A stretch of 64,000 nt of DNA, taken from Trichormus sp. M33_DOE_039. Its GTDB lineage: Bacteria > Cyanobacteriota > Cyanobacteriia > Cyanobacteriales > Nostocaceae. The stretch spans positions 62,001 to 126,000 of the forward strand of contig DVDT01000004.1 in assembly GCA_015296085.1 (NCBI GenBank), written 5' to 3'. How positions within the stretch are numbered: the first letter of the stretch is position 1; each line of letters opens with the position of its first letter. The translations under genes were made by a program, and so were the position numbers. A model generated the notes under the pieces. The model searched no databases, had not been told where the DNA came from, and saw nothing but the letters and a program-made list of their open reading frames with translations. Positions 1-7,936 of the stretch are shown here, in pieces.

Positions 1-426
1 TCGCTGTATTTTCTCTAAGTCTTCAGATGCAACTAAATCTGATTTACCTGTGCGAATTAATTCATTAACTTGCTCTAAGACTGCGTTGATACCAGCTGCA
101 AATTCATAGCGGCTCATGGCGCGATCGCCTCGAAATGTGCTAGTGGGATAACCCGCAATCACACCATAACGCTCAACTAAAGACTGGAGAGCTGCAAACG
201 CCCAATCTTGGGGTTGCACATCTTGTCGTTGGCTGACGGAGGTGATTTGCGCTGCTGTAGTATCCGCTTCAAAACTGTCAATGTCTAAACTTGGAGAGGA
301 TTGAGCTAGTGCATAACTATTGTAATCAATAAAACATAAACCACATAAGGATTGCACTATCAGTGAAGTAATTACTTTCTTCGTAAACAAGGGTATGGAG
401 GGAGAAAAAGTGTTTCTTTCGTTCAT
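1..426 (-). CDS. SLH-domain OprB-type porin, 5' part only
   Basis: The gene starts at an ATG at 426 and runs off the left edge, so only the first 142 residues are visible. They show a hydrophobic export signal (about residues 11-40, ending in ALAQ), an acidic linker, and then an S-layer homology domain (VQPQDWAFAALQSLVERYGV, then GYPTSTFRGDRAMSRYEFAAG) that is typical of the N-terminus of cyanobacterial SLH/OprB outer-membrane porins. In that family the SLH domain contacts the peptidoglycan and the C-terminal beta-barrel, not visible here, forms a channel used for small solutes or iron. The family assignment rests on the N-terminus only. A dyad CTGTCA-N3-TGACAG lies about 140 bp upstream. Confidence 0.8.
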   Translation of the reverse strand, partial: MNERNTFSPSIPLFTKKVITSLIVQSLCGLCFIDYNSYALAQSSPSLDIDSFEADTTAAQITSVSQRQDVQPQDWAFAALQSLVERYGVIAGYPTSTFRGDRAMSRYEFAAGINAVLEQVNELIRTGKSDLVASEDLEKIQR

Positions 427-861
427 AGCCAGGGGGTTGAATATATTTGACTTCCCCCTTTTGGGGCAATCATTTGTTTATCATAAAAGTTACGCACACG
501 AAAGTTTACAGTTTTTATCTGAGTTTAGTCTTGTCTATTATTGCTTTATTTGGTGGCTAGATTAGCCTGTCACATTGACAGAATTATGATAAAAGTAACG
601 CGAAGTTTTATATATAAACTCCGCGTTACTGTAATTAATAACTGATGTAATTCTGACTTCTCACGGGATCTAGAAAACCCCTCTCCAAACCTCTCCCCTG
701 CAAGGAGAGAGGCTTAAAAACCTTAATTTTTCGTTGATCATTAAAGATATTTAAGCCTTCTACATTTTCACCCTTCTCTACCACGAAAGGGGGCTAGGGG
801 GTTAGGTTTTGCATTAACTTTTCCACATAAGGTGAAAAGTCAGATCTAATTGCTCAGTCTT
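427..861. other. Intergenic region with dyads and a dispersed repeat
   Basis: No gene is supported here. The region holds a dyad CTGTCA-N3-TGACAG at 567-581, an imperfect 37-nt palindrome at 594-630 (arms AGTAACGCG and CGCGTTACT, centre TATATA), and a repeat of the CCTCTCC...GGAGAGAGG type around 680-715 that has relatives elsewhere in the window (13.3 kb, 33.7 kb). The dyads are upstream of the porin and could be regulatory; the repeat is intergenic filler common in this group. Confidence 0.5.
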
Positions 862-1575
862 TTAAGCGGCAGTTTTTTCCTCAAGGGGAATAAAAGTCTT
901 TTTGGTAGCCCCACAAATTGGACATTGCCAATCATCCGGAATGGCTTCAAAGGTTGTACCAGGGGCAATACCAGAATCAGGATCACCAGTTACAGGATCA
1001 TAAATCATGCTGCATTGTCTGCAAATCCATTTGCGGGTGCTGGGATCTTCACTCGCAACTCTAGTTGCAGGCTGTCCACCGTTAATTACTTCTAAGGCTT
1101 CAGTGTAGCGATCGGCGTGGTAATTTTCGATAAACTTTAATAAGCCAAACCGATGTGCAGCGGCGCGGAAAGTGTTGGCGTGTTCGCCGGATTCTTGAGC
1201 TTGCTTGAGAAATTCTTCGGCGGCGGGGTTGTCGCGATCGCTTTGAGCGGCGGCGGCGAATTCAGGATACATAATAGTGTATTCGTAAGTTTCGCCTTCA
1301 ATTGCTAAAGATAAACAACGAGACACAATTTCCCGCTTTTGTTCATCAGTTAAAGCCTCTGGATCTTCTACAACCAGTTCTGGGTGTAACAATTCAAAAT
1401 GAGCAAAGGCGTGTTCGGTTTCTTGTTCTGCTGTTTCCCGAAACAGTTTTGCTAAATCTTTAAACCCCAGTTTACGCGCTACTTCAGCAAAAAACAGATA
1501 TTTCCGATTTGCCATTGATTCGCCACCAAAAGCAGCTTCTAAATTTTGCAGAGTAGTAAAGTTTGAAAGATCCAT
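862..1575 (-). CDS. rbr: Rubrerythrin
   Basis: A 237-residue peroxide-reducing diiron protein. Residues 10-150 form the four-helix diiron domain, with the expected Glu and Glu-x-x-His ligands (E52-x-x-H55, E131-H132 region). Residues 180-228 form a C-terminal rubredoxin domain with the paired cysteines C185/C188 (CRQC) and C218/C221 (CPIC) that bind one iron and pass electrons to the diiron site. In the family this reduces H2O2 to water in the cytoplasm; in Anabaena a rubrerythrin is known to protect heterocysts. It is transcribed alone, with no gene within 700 bp upstream. A palindrome CCCTATAGGG lies about 100 bp before the start codon. Confidence 0.93.
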   Translation of the reverse strand: MDLSNFTTLQNLEAAFGGESMANRKYLFFAEVARKLGFKDLAKLFRETAEQETEHAFAHFELLHPELVVEDPEALTDEQKREIVSRCLSLAIEGETYEYTIMYPEFAAAAQSDRDNPAAEEFLKQAQESGEHANTFRAAAHRFGLLKFIENYHADRYTEALEVINGGQPATRVASEDPSTRKWICRQCSMIYDPVTGDPDSGIAPGTTFEAIPDDWQCPICGATKKTFIPLEEKTAA

Positions 1576-1671
1576 AATTTTTGGATACCTGATACCGATT
1601 TTGAATTTGAGATTTTGGTTTAAAAGCCTTGATTAATAGGCTATTACGAAGCTTTGAACCAGACTATTTAT

Positions 1672-1681
1672 CCCTATAGGG
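1672..1681. promoter_or_regulatory. Palindrome upstream of rubrerythrin
   Basis: CCCTATAGGG is a perfect 10-bp palindrome about 97 bp upstream of the rubrerythrin start, and its flanks extend the symmetry imperfectly (AT on one side, GAT on the other). The position suits an operator, but I do not recognise the regulator. Confidence 0.3.
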
Positions 1682-2229
1682 GATGGAAAGTCAAATTGAG
1701 GTGGAAAATCCAGACTCTCAAATAGAGTACATGAGCTATCAATTGTATAATTTACAGTTGTTTATACAAAATTTTTAGCCCATATTTATTTACCTGTTTT
1801 ATTAACTGCCACAGGAAAATTGCCGCAGAAGTCCAAGGAATTTGTCAGGACGTACATCTGTACATCTATCTGTATGCCCTTATCTAAGTATCTGTATCAG
1901 GTATTCAGTGAAATGGTATTAGCAATTCTTCTCTGTAGATTTGAGGTTTGGCTGATCTGTGTAAATCACTGGCAAAACAAATGCACCTAACGAGTAGGTG
2001 CAATGATTAGGCAATTATAGAATTAGTACTACTATGTAAAACCAAGTAAGTAATAACTCAGGAGTTAGTCGAGTTTATCTGAATACTTAATAAAATGTTT
2101 CCGTAAATGTACTGAATTTTATACTAAAAGCCATAAAAGTATTGATGATTAGTGTTTTTACGATTAGCGAATTTTCTTAAGTAATAAATCTTAAATTTCC
2201 CCTGTATAAATGAAACTCTCTACACAATC

Positions 2230-2257
2230 AAAAACCTCTCCATCGAGAGAGGTTTTT
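2230..2257 (-). terminator. Intrinsic terminator after the old yellow enzyme gene
   Basis: An 11-bp perfect stem AAAAACCTCTC / GAGAGGTTTTT with a 6-nt loop lies 57 bp past the stop codon of the gene at 2315. Read on the minus strand, the 3' arm ends in five Ts. The A/T runs on both sides mean it could act in both directions. Confidence 0.75.
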
Positions 2258-2314
2258 GATAATTTACTTTACAAAACTTTATCACGTATAGCGTTCTGCA
2301 CCGGACGATCGCTA

Positions 2315-3403
2315 TCAACTATTGACTAAAAATGAATAATCTGTGTACCCTTGAGCATCTGGCCCGTAGAATGTTTGCGGATCTGGGTTGTTTAATTCAG
2401 CATTAATTTGGAATCTTTGTGGTAAGTCGGGATTAGCAATAAATAGTCTGCCAAAAGATACTAAGTCTGCATCGTTCTTTGCCAGAATATCATTACCAGT
2501 TGAATGATCATAACCGCCATTAGCAATTAATGTACCTTTGAAGATTTGGCGGAAATATGGTGTTACAGGATTGATCACTGCACGAGTTGATAAATCAACT
2601 TCGTTGGCTTCCATGAGGTGGAGATAAGCTAAACCAAAGGAATTGAGAGCATTGATGACATAACTAAATGTTTCTTTGGGGTTGGAGTCATACATCCCAT
2701 AAAAGGTGTTACTGGGGGAAAGTTTAATCCCGACGCGATCGCCTCCGTAAACACTAGCCACTGCTTCTACTACTTGCAATACAAAGCGACTGCGGTTCTC
2801 CATTGAACCACCGTATTCATCGGTACGCTGGTTTGAACAATCTTGTAAAAACTGGTCGATTAAATAGCCGAATGCGCCGTGCAATTCCACACCATCAAAA
2901 CCAGCTGCTAAAGCATTGGCTGCACCTTGGCGGAATTGTTCGATAATAACCGCAATCTCGTTAATTTCTAAAGCACGGGGGGTTTCAAGAGATACTTTAC
3001 CAATGGGAGTATGTAGTGAACCAACACCCGCGATCGCACTTGGTGCTACTGGCAATTCTCCACCCAACAAAGCCGGATGACCCACTCTTCCAGAATGCCA
3101 CAGTTGTATAAAGATGCGTCCGCCTTGTTGATGTACTGCATCTGTCACTAACCGCCATCCAGCAATTTGTGCTTCTGTGTAAATCCCTGGACAGTTGATA
3201 TATCCCAAGCTCAAGGGCGAAATAGCTGTACACTCGGTTACAATTAACCCCGCACTAGCTCTTTGAGCGTAATATGTCGCCATCAACTCATTTGGGATGT
3301 TGTCAATTGCCCGTAAGCGTGTCATGGGGGCCATAACAATCCGGTTGGGTAGAGTGTAAGAACCTAGTTGAACTGGTGTAAATAGGTTGATGCTTGTGTT
3401 CAT
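2315..3403 (-). CDS. Old yellow enzyme family alkene reductase
   Basis: FMN-dependent NAD(P)H oxidoreductase that reduces the C=C bond of activated alkenes (N-ethylmaleimide/2-cyclohexenone reductase type). The ATG at 3403 gives 362 residues, the usual family length, starting MNTSINLFTPVQLGSYTLPN. Family motifs present: the FMN-binding N-terminus with APMTR, QLWHSGR, HGAFGYLIDQFL followed by RTDEYGGSMENR, and the C-terminal phosphate-binding GRLFIANPDL. The frame stays open for another 80 codons upstream, but that stretch is a 21-bp repeat array and encodes a low-complexity heptad peptide, so I do not accept it as protein. It follows an SDR gene on the same strand, with the array between them. 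Confidence 0.9.
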   Translation of the reverse strand: MNTSINLFTPVQLGSYTLPNRIVMAPMTRLRAIDNIPNELMATYYAQRASAGLIVTECTAISPLSLGYINCPGIYTEAQIAGWRLVTDAVHQQGGRIFIQLWHSGRVGHPALLGGELPVAPSAIAGVGSLHTPIGKVSLETPRALEINEIAVIIEQFRQGAANALAAGFDGVELHGAFGYLIDQFLQDCSNQRTDEYGGSMENRSRFVLQVVEAVASVYGGDRVGIKLSPSNTFYGMYDSNPKETFSYVINALNSFGLAYLHLMEANEVDLSTRAVINPVTPYFRQIFKGTLIANGGYDHSTGNDILAKNDADLVSFGRLFIANPDLPQRFQINAELNNPDPQTFYGPDAQGYTDYSFLVNS

Positions 3404-3430
3404 GATTTTGGGAATTGGGAATTGGGCATT

Positions 3431-3473
3431 GGAGCTTGATGATTCTCGTTCTAAGCGAGAATCATCAAGCTCC
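3431..3473. repeat. 18-bp perfect inverted repeat (hairpin)
   Basis: GGAGCTTGATGATTCTCG (3431-3448) and its exact complement (3456-3473) are separated by the 7 bases TTCTAAG. It sits 28 bp upstream of the old yellow enzyme start codon, at one end of the 21-bp repeat array. In RNA it would form a strong stem just before the ribosome binding region. Confidence 0.8.
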
Positions 3474-3672
3474 AAATGGGAATTTTTTCGTTCCAAGTGG
3501 GAACGTTCTCGTTCTAAACATGAATGTTCTCTTTCTACACATGAATGTTCTCGTTCTAAACATGAATGTTCTTGTTCTAAACATGAATGTTCTTGTTTAA
3601 AACGAAAACACTTTCGTTCTAGATAGAAATATTCTTGTTCCAAATTGAAATTTTCTCGTTATCTACTTGAAT
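3442..3672. repeat. Array of eleven contiguous 21-bp repeats
   Basis: Eleven adjoining units of exactly 21 bp fit the pattern gTTCTCGTTCTAAACATGAAt. The four units at 3505-3588 are nearly identical and those at either end diverge. There are no spacers, so this is not a CRISPR. Because 21 is a multiple of 3, the array is open in several frames and gives false ORFs on both strands. Confidence 0.85.
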
Positions 3673-3699
3673 GAGTATGAAAAGAAGCCATTGTTTGCT

Positions 3700-4440
3700 T
3701 CAGACAATCCCGCCGTTGACGCGAATATTCTGTGCAGTAATCCATCGCGCTGCATCACTCGCTAAAAAAGCTACAACATCGGCTATTTCTTGCACATCGC
3801 CCAGTTTACCGAAGGCTGCCATTTGAGATAAACGGTTGATTTGTTCTTCTGTTTTGCCTTCCAAAAACAATTCTGTGCCAGTGGGGCCAGGTGAAACTAC
3901 ATTCACGCCAATATTTTTTGCACCTAACTCTTTAGCTAATACTCGTGATATCTGTTCGACTGCACCTTTTGTTGCCACGTACGCACTATAGGTTGGCAAC
4001 ATCATCGCTGTGGTAGATGAGGAAAAGTTAATAATTCTTCCCCCCTCTGTCATGTGGCGTGCAGCTTGTTGGCAAGCAAAAAAAGTACCTTTGACGTTGA
4101 CTGCATAAATCTTGTCAAAGTCTTCTTCTGTAATTTCTGTGATGGGTTTGTAAATGATTGTGCCAGCATTGTTGACTAAAATATCAACTTTGCCGAAGTG
4201 AGCGATCGTTTCTGCAAATAACCTCTCGATATCAGCTACTTTACTGACATCTGCTTGCAGTGCGATCGCTTTGACTCCAAGTTTGTCAATTTCTGCTACA
4301 ACTTCCTGAGCTTTATCTGCTCTCCCTGCATAATTCACTACTACAGATGCACCTTTATTAGCTAAAGTGAGCGCGATCGCTCTGCCAATCCCCCGTGATG
4401 CACCTGTGACAATGGCCACTTTTCCAGCTAAATTTTTCAC
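3700..4440 (-). CDS. Short-chain dehydrogenase/reductase (FabG-like)
   Basis: Classical NAD(P)(H)-dependent SDR of 246 residues. It has the cofactor motif TGASRGIG (12-19), NNAG (90-93), catalytic Ser near 140 and Y154-x3-K158, and the C-terminal end RVNGGIV usual in 3-oxoacyl-ACP-reductase-like proteins. The substrate cannot be read from sequence. I chose the GTG at 4440 because GGAG lies 9 bp upstream and the protein then starts KNLAGKVAIVTG as in relatives; a TTG at 4470 would add 10 residues. It lies between the RND pump gene and the old yellow enzyme gene on the same strand, so a shared detoxification role is possible but not shown. Confidence 0.88.
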   Translation of the reverse strand: MKNLAGKVAIVTGASRGIGRAIALTLANKGASVVVNYAGRADKAQEVVAEIDKLGVKAIALQADVSKVADIERLFAETIAHFGKVDILVNNAGTIIYKPITEITEEDFDKIYAVNVKGTFFACQQAARHMTEGGRIINFSSSTTAMMLPTYSAYVATKGAVEQISRVLAKELGAKNIGVNVVSPGPTGTELFLEGKTEEQINRLSQMAAFGKLGDVQEIADVVAFLASDAARWITAQNIRVNGGIV

Positions 4441-4636
4441 GTTGCTTTGCTCCAAACTCAAAATTAACAATACCCATAAATAAATTTAAAAGCTTGTAGA
4501 ATTTTGACTTTCTTGTTTGTGAGCAGAAATAGACATTTTTCTTGACATCTATAGCAAATGCGATCACTTTCCTGAGATGCTTTTGCGCCTCTGTTTCTGT
4601 TGGCTTCTGCTTTCAATTACAACCACAAGGTTCAAT

Positions 4637-7600
4637 TTAGTAGTGGGTGACTGAAGGAACTTTATCTTCTTGACTAGAATCTTTGAGGGGAGGCTTGCGG
4701 CGTGGTTTGATGCGATCGCGCATTTTACTAATGACAATGTATAGTATTGGCACGACAAACAAACTTAAGAATGTGGCTACTAGCATTCCGCCAAATACGG
4801 CTGTTCCCAAGGATTGACGACTCGCCGCACCTGCACCGACAGCAATTAACAGTGGAAAAATCCCCAACAGTGTTGATAACGCTGTCATGAGAATCGGGCG
4901 TAGGCGTTCTTGGGCTGCTTGAATGGCGGCTTTGGTGATGGGGAGACCCTCATCACGCAATTGGTTAGCAAATTCCACAATCAAAATTGCGTTTTTACTC
5001 GCCAAACCAATGAGCATGACTAACCCCACCTGACAAAACACATCGTTACTTAAACCTCTGAGAGATTGGGCTGTCAATGCTCCCAAAATCGCTAAGGGGA
5101 CGGACAGCATAATAATCAAGGGGTCTATATAGTTTTCGTATTGGGCGGCTAGTACCAAAAACACAAACACCAACCCTAAACCAAAAATCAATGGTGCTTG
5201 ACCACCAGAAGCTTGTTCTTCGGTGGTGATTCCTGACCATTCATAGCCCATGCTGGCGGGGAGAACTCTTTGGGCGATGTTTTCCATTGCGGCGATCGCT
5301 TGTCCAGAACTGAAGCCAGGAGCGGCACCCCCGTTGATTTCTATCGACCGAAACAAGTTGTAGTGATTAATGGTTTGCGCTCCGGTGGTGGGGGATAACT
5401 TCACTAAGTTACTCAAGGGAATCATTTTCCCAGTCTCGGAACGCACATATAATTTCCCAATATCTCCAGGTTCAGAACGGAACTTAGCATCGGCTTGCAC
5501 ATATACCCGATATGTCCGCGATAAAAAATTAAAATCGTTGACGTATTGCGAACCCATATAACTTTGTAAGGTTCTAAAAACATCATCTACCGGGACTTGC
5601 AAGACTTTGGCTTTGTTGCGGTCTACTGTAATTAACATCTGCGGTGTGTTGGCGTTAAAGGTACTAAACACACCTTGTAATCCTGGGGTCTGATTACCTT
5701 GAGCAATCATCTGTCCCATAACTTCCAGCATGGCGTTTAAGCTGGTAGTTCCTGATCTATCTTGTAGTTGAAATTGGAAGCCGCCGAAATTCCCTAAACC
5801 ATCAATAGATGGCGGGTTCACAGGAAAAATCCGCGCTTCGGGAATGTTAGATAATACCCCTTGTAGCTGGTTAATAATTGCGCTGGCTGATTGTCCTGGT
5901 TGCTGGCGTTCATGCCAAGGTTTCAGGGTGGTGAAAATCACACCACTATTAGCTGTGTTGCCGCTAAAGCTAAAACCACCAATGGCAAAAGTCCCGGTAA
6001 CTTCTGGTAATTTCAGAATTTCCGTTTCTACCTGCGTCATCACTTTGCTAGTGTAGTTGAGCGAAACTCCCTCCGGCCCTTGAATAATCGTGATAAAGTA
6101 ACCTTGGTCTTCATCGGGGATAAAGGCTGTCGGGACAGTGATGTACAGCCAGCCTGTCAATGCTAGGGAGGCGATAAATAAGCCGATGACGATCGCTCTC
6201 ACCCGATGTAAGAAATGCAGCGATCGCTCATATTGCCTTTGCATCGTATCTAAAAACCAGTTCACACGACTAAAAAACCAGCCAAATATTCCCCGTGGCT
6301 TGGGTTTGGCGCGTAGTAATAAAGCCGCTAAAGTTGGAGTGAGGGTGAGAGCCAAAAAGGTGGAAATGGCAATCGAAAAGGCGATAGTTAAAGCAAACTG
6401 CCGATAAATCTGACCAGTTGCACCAGGGAAAAAAGCCACTGGTACAAATACTGCCATCAAGACTAATGATGTCGCAATTACAGCCCCAAATAATTCGCGC
6501 ATAGTTGTGGAAGCAGCTTGACGCGGTGACATTCCCCGGTCTTGAATGAGGCGGGAGATATTTTCGACTACGATAATGGCATCATCAACTACCATTCCTG
6601 TAGCTAAAGTCATACCAAACAGGGTCAAAGTATTGATAGAAAAGCCAAAAACTTTAATGAAGGCGAAAGTCCCAATTAATGACAAGGGAATGGTAATGAC
6701 GGGGATGAGGGTAGTTCGCCAGTCTTGTAGGAACAGAAAAATCACTAATACAACCAGAGCGATCGCTTGTAGTAATGTGATTACTACCTCTACTAAAGAC
6801 GCTTCCACAAAGTCAGTCGTATCAAATGCCACTTGATATTCCATGCCTGGGGGAAAACTTTTCTCCAAGCGTTTCATTTCTAGCCGCACAGCTTTAGCGA
6901 CTTCTAAAGCATTACTCCCAGGTACAGGAAATATCCCAATCCCAATCCCTTCTTTGCCACGAAAGCGTAGAAACGAATTATAGTTTTCTGCCCCCAGTTC
7001 TGCCCTGCCGATATCCCTAAAAGTAATCAGTGAGCCATCTGCACCGGTTTTCAGGACAATATTTTCAAATTCCGAGACTTCAGTTAACCTACTCACAGCC
7101 GTCAGGTCAATTTGATACATCTGATCGGCTGGGACTGGTGGTTGGCCGATTTGTCCTGCACCTATTTGAATATTTTGTTCATCCAGTGCATCAATGACAT
7201 CTTGGGCTGTCAAGTTCCGACTAGCCAAGCGATTGGGGTCAAGCCAGAGTCGCATAGCATAACGACGTTCGCCAAAAATCTGCGCCTCGCTGACACCATT
7301 AATTCTTTTGAGGGCATCTACTAAATATAAGTCAGCGTAGTTACTTAAAAATACATTGTCATATTCTTGGCGATCGCTATACAATCCAATCGCCAGTAAC
7401 AGATTATTAGATTGTTTACTAACAGTGACTCCAGTACGCTGCACGGCTTCTGGTAATTGTGGCTGGGCTAGAGATATGCGATTCTGCACATCAACAGCGG
7501 CAATATCTTTATCTCGTGACGCATCAAAGGTAACAGTAATTGTACTAGTGCCATTATTACTACTGCTAGAAGTCATGTACTTCATGCCTTGCACACCATT

Positions 7601-7810
7601 AATTTGGCGTTCCAAGACACTCGTAACTGTTTTTTCTACAACTTCCGCACTCGCACCAACATAATTAGCATTAACAATAATTTGTGTGGGACTAATTTCT
7701 GGATATCTATCAGTTGGCAGCGTTGGAATACTAATTGCACCCACCAAAAAAATGATAATGGCGCAAACGCTGGTAAATACAGGTCGTTTAATAAAGAAGT
7801 CAACAAACAT
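4637..7810 (-). CDS. RND multidrug efflux pump inner-membrane subunit (HAE1/AcrB family)
   Basis: A 1057-residue proton-driven transporter with the full AcrB/MexB-type layout: TM1 near residue 10-30 (MFVDFFIKRPVFT start), a large periplasmic porter loop, TM2-6, a second loop, and TM7-12. The proton-relay residues are in place: D409-D410 in TM4 (GMVVDDAIIVVENI) and K939 in TM10 (GLASKNAILIVEF). The length matches the family. It is preceded 126 bp upstream by the membrane fusion protein gene on the same strand, and together these form two parts of a tripartite pump; no outer-membrane TolC-type gene is in the window. The substrate is unknown, with hydrophobic or amphiphilic compounds expected from the family. 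Confidence 0.94.
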   Translation of the reverse strand: MFVDFFIKRPVFTSVCAIIIFLVGAISIPTLPTDRYPEISPTQIIVNANYVGASAEVVEKTVTSVLERQINGVQGMKYMTSSSSNNGTSTITVTFDASRDKDIAAVDVQNRISLAQPQLPEAVQRTGVTVSKQSNNLLLAIGLYSDRQEYDNVFLSNYADLYLVDALKRINGVSEAQIFGERRYAMRLWLDPNRLASRNLTAQDVIDALDEQNIQIGAGQIGQPPVPADQMYQIDLTAVSRLTEVSEFENIVLKTGADGSLITFRDIGRAELGAENYNSFLRFRGKEGIGIGIFPVPGSNALEVAKAVRLEMKRLEKSFPPGMEYQVAFDTTDFVEASLVEVVITLLQAIALVVLVIFLFLQDWRTTLIPVITIPLSLIGTFAFIKVFGFSINTLTLFGMTLATGMVVDDAIIVVENISRLIQDRGMSPRQAASTTMRELFGAVIATSLVLMAVFVPVAFFPGATGQIYRQFALTIAFSIAISTFLALTLTPTLAALLLRAKPKPRGIFGWFFSRVNWFLDTMQRQYERSLHFLHRVRAIVIGLFIASLALTGWLYITVPTAFIPDEDQGYFITIIQGPEGVSLNYTSKVMTQVETEILKLPEVTGTFAIGGFSFSGNTANSGVIFTTLKPWHERQQPGQSASAIINQLQGVLSNIPEARIFPVNPPSIDGLGNFGGFQFQLQDRSGTTSLNAMLEVMGQMIAQGNQTPGLQGVFSTFNANTPQMLITVDRNKAKVLQVPVDDVFRTLQSYMGSQYVNDFNFLSRTYRVYVQADAKFRSEPGDIGKLYVRSETGKMIPLSNLVKLSPTTGAQTINHYNLFRSIEINGGAAPGFSSGQAIAAMENIAQRVLPASMGYEWSGITTEEQASGGQAPLIFGLGLVFVFLVLAAQYENYIDPLIIMLSVPLAILGALTAQSLRGLSNDVFCQVGLVMLIGLASKNAILIVEFANQLRDEGLPITKAAIQAAQERLRPILMTALSTLLGIFPLLIAVGAGAASRQSLGTAVFGGMLVATFLSLFVVPILYIVISKMRDRIKPRRKPPLKDSSQEDKVPSVTHY

Positions 7811-7811
7811 T

Positions 7812-7934
7812 GGGGATTGGGGATCGGGGATTGGGGAACTCGGGGCCCCCTCTGGGGATAAGGGGTAATGGGGATTGGGAATTGGGGATTGGGAATTGAG
7901 ATTGTTACCTAGTACCCAGTCCCCAGTCCCTAGT
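7812..7934. repeat. STRR-type heptanucleotide repeats (GGGGATT / CCCAGTC)
   Basis: The spacer between the two efflux genes is made almost entirely of degenerate 7-bp units, GGGGATT, GGGAATT, then CCCAGTC and CCTAGTC, the short tandemly repeated repetitive sequences known from heterocystous cyanobacteria. Similar tracts occur near 14.86-14.96 and 42.2 kb. Confidence 0.8.
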
Positions 7935-7936
7935 CC

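Larger units (their letters stand above)
1576..2314. other. 740-bp intergenic region, no gene seen
   Basis: No convincing ORF. It contains the palindrome CCCTATAGGG (1672-1681) in the rubrerythrin leader, three copies of ATCTGTA between about 1855 and 1896, an 8-bp perfect hairpin TGCACCTA-acgag-TAGGTGCA at 1982-2002, and the terminator at 2230-2257. Confidence 0.5.

Noticed and set aside
850-1095. Plus-strand ORF opposite the rubrerythrin gene
   Set aside because: It is the antisense shadow of the rubredoxin domain of rubrerythrin, which has clear family motifs.
3404-3643. An 80-residue N-terminal extension of the old yellow enzyme with repeated Glu-His-Ser-Cys-Leu-Glu heptads
   Set aside because: It is the in-frame translation of the 21-bp repeat array; the family start MNTSINLFTPVQLGS lies downstream at 3403, and the array is open in other frames too.
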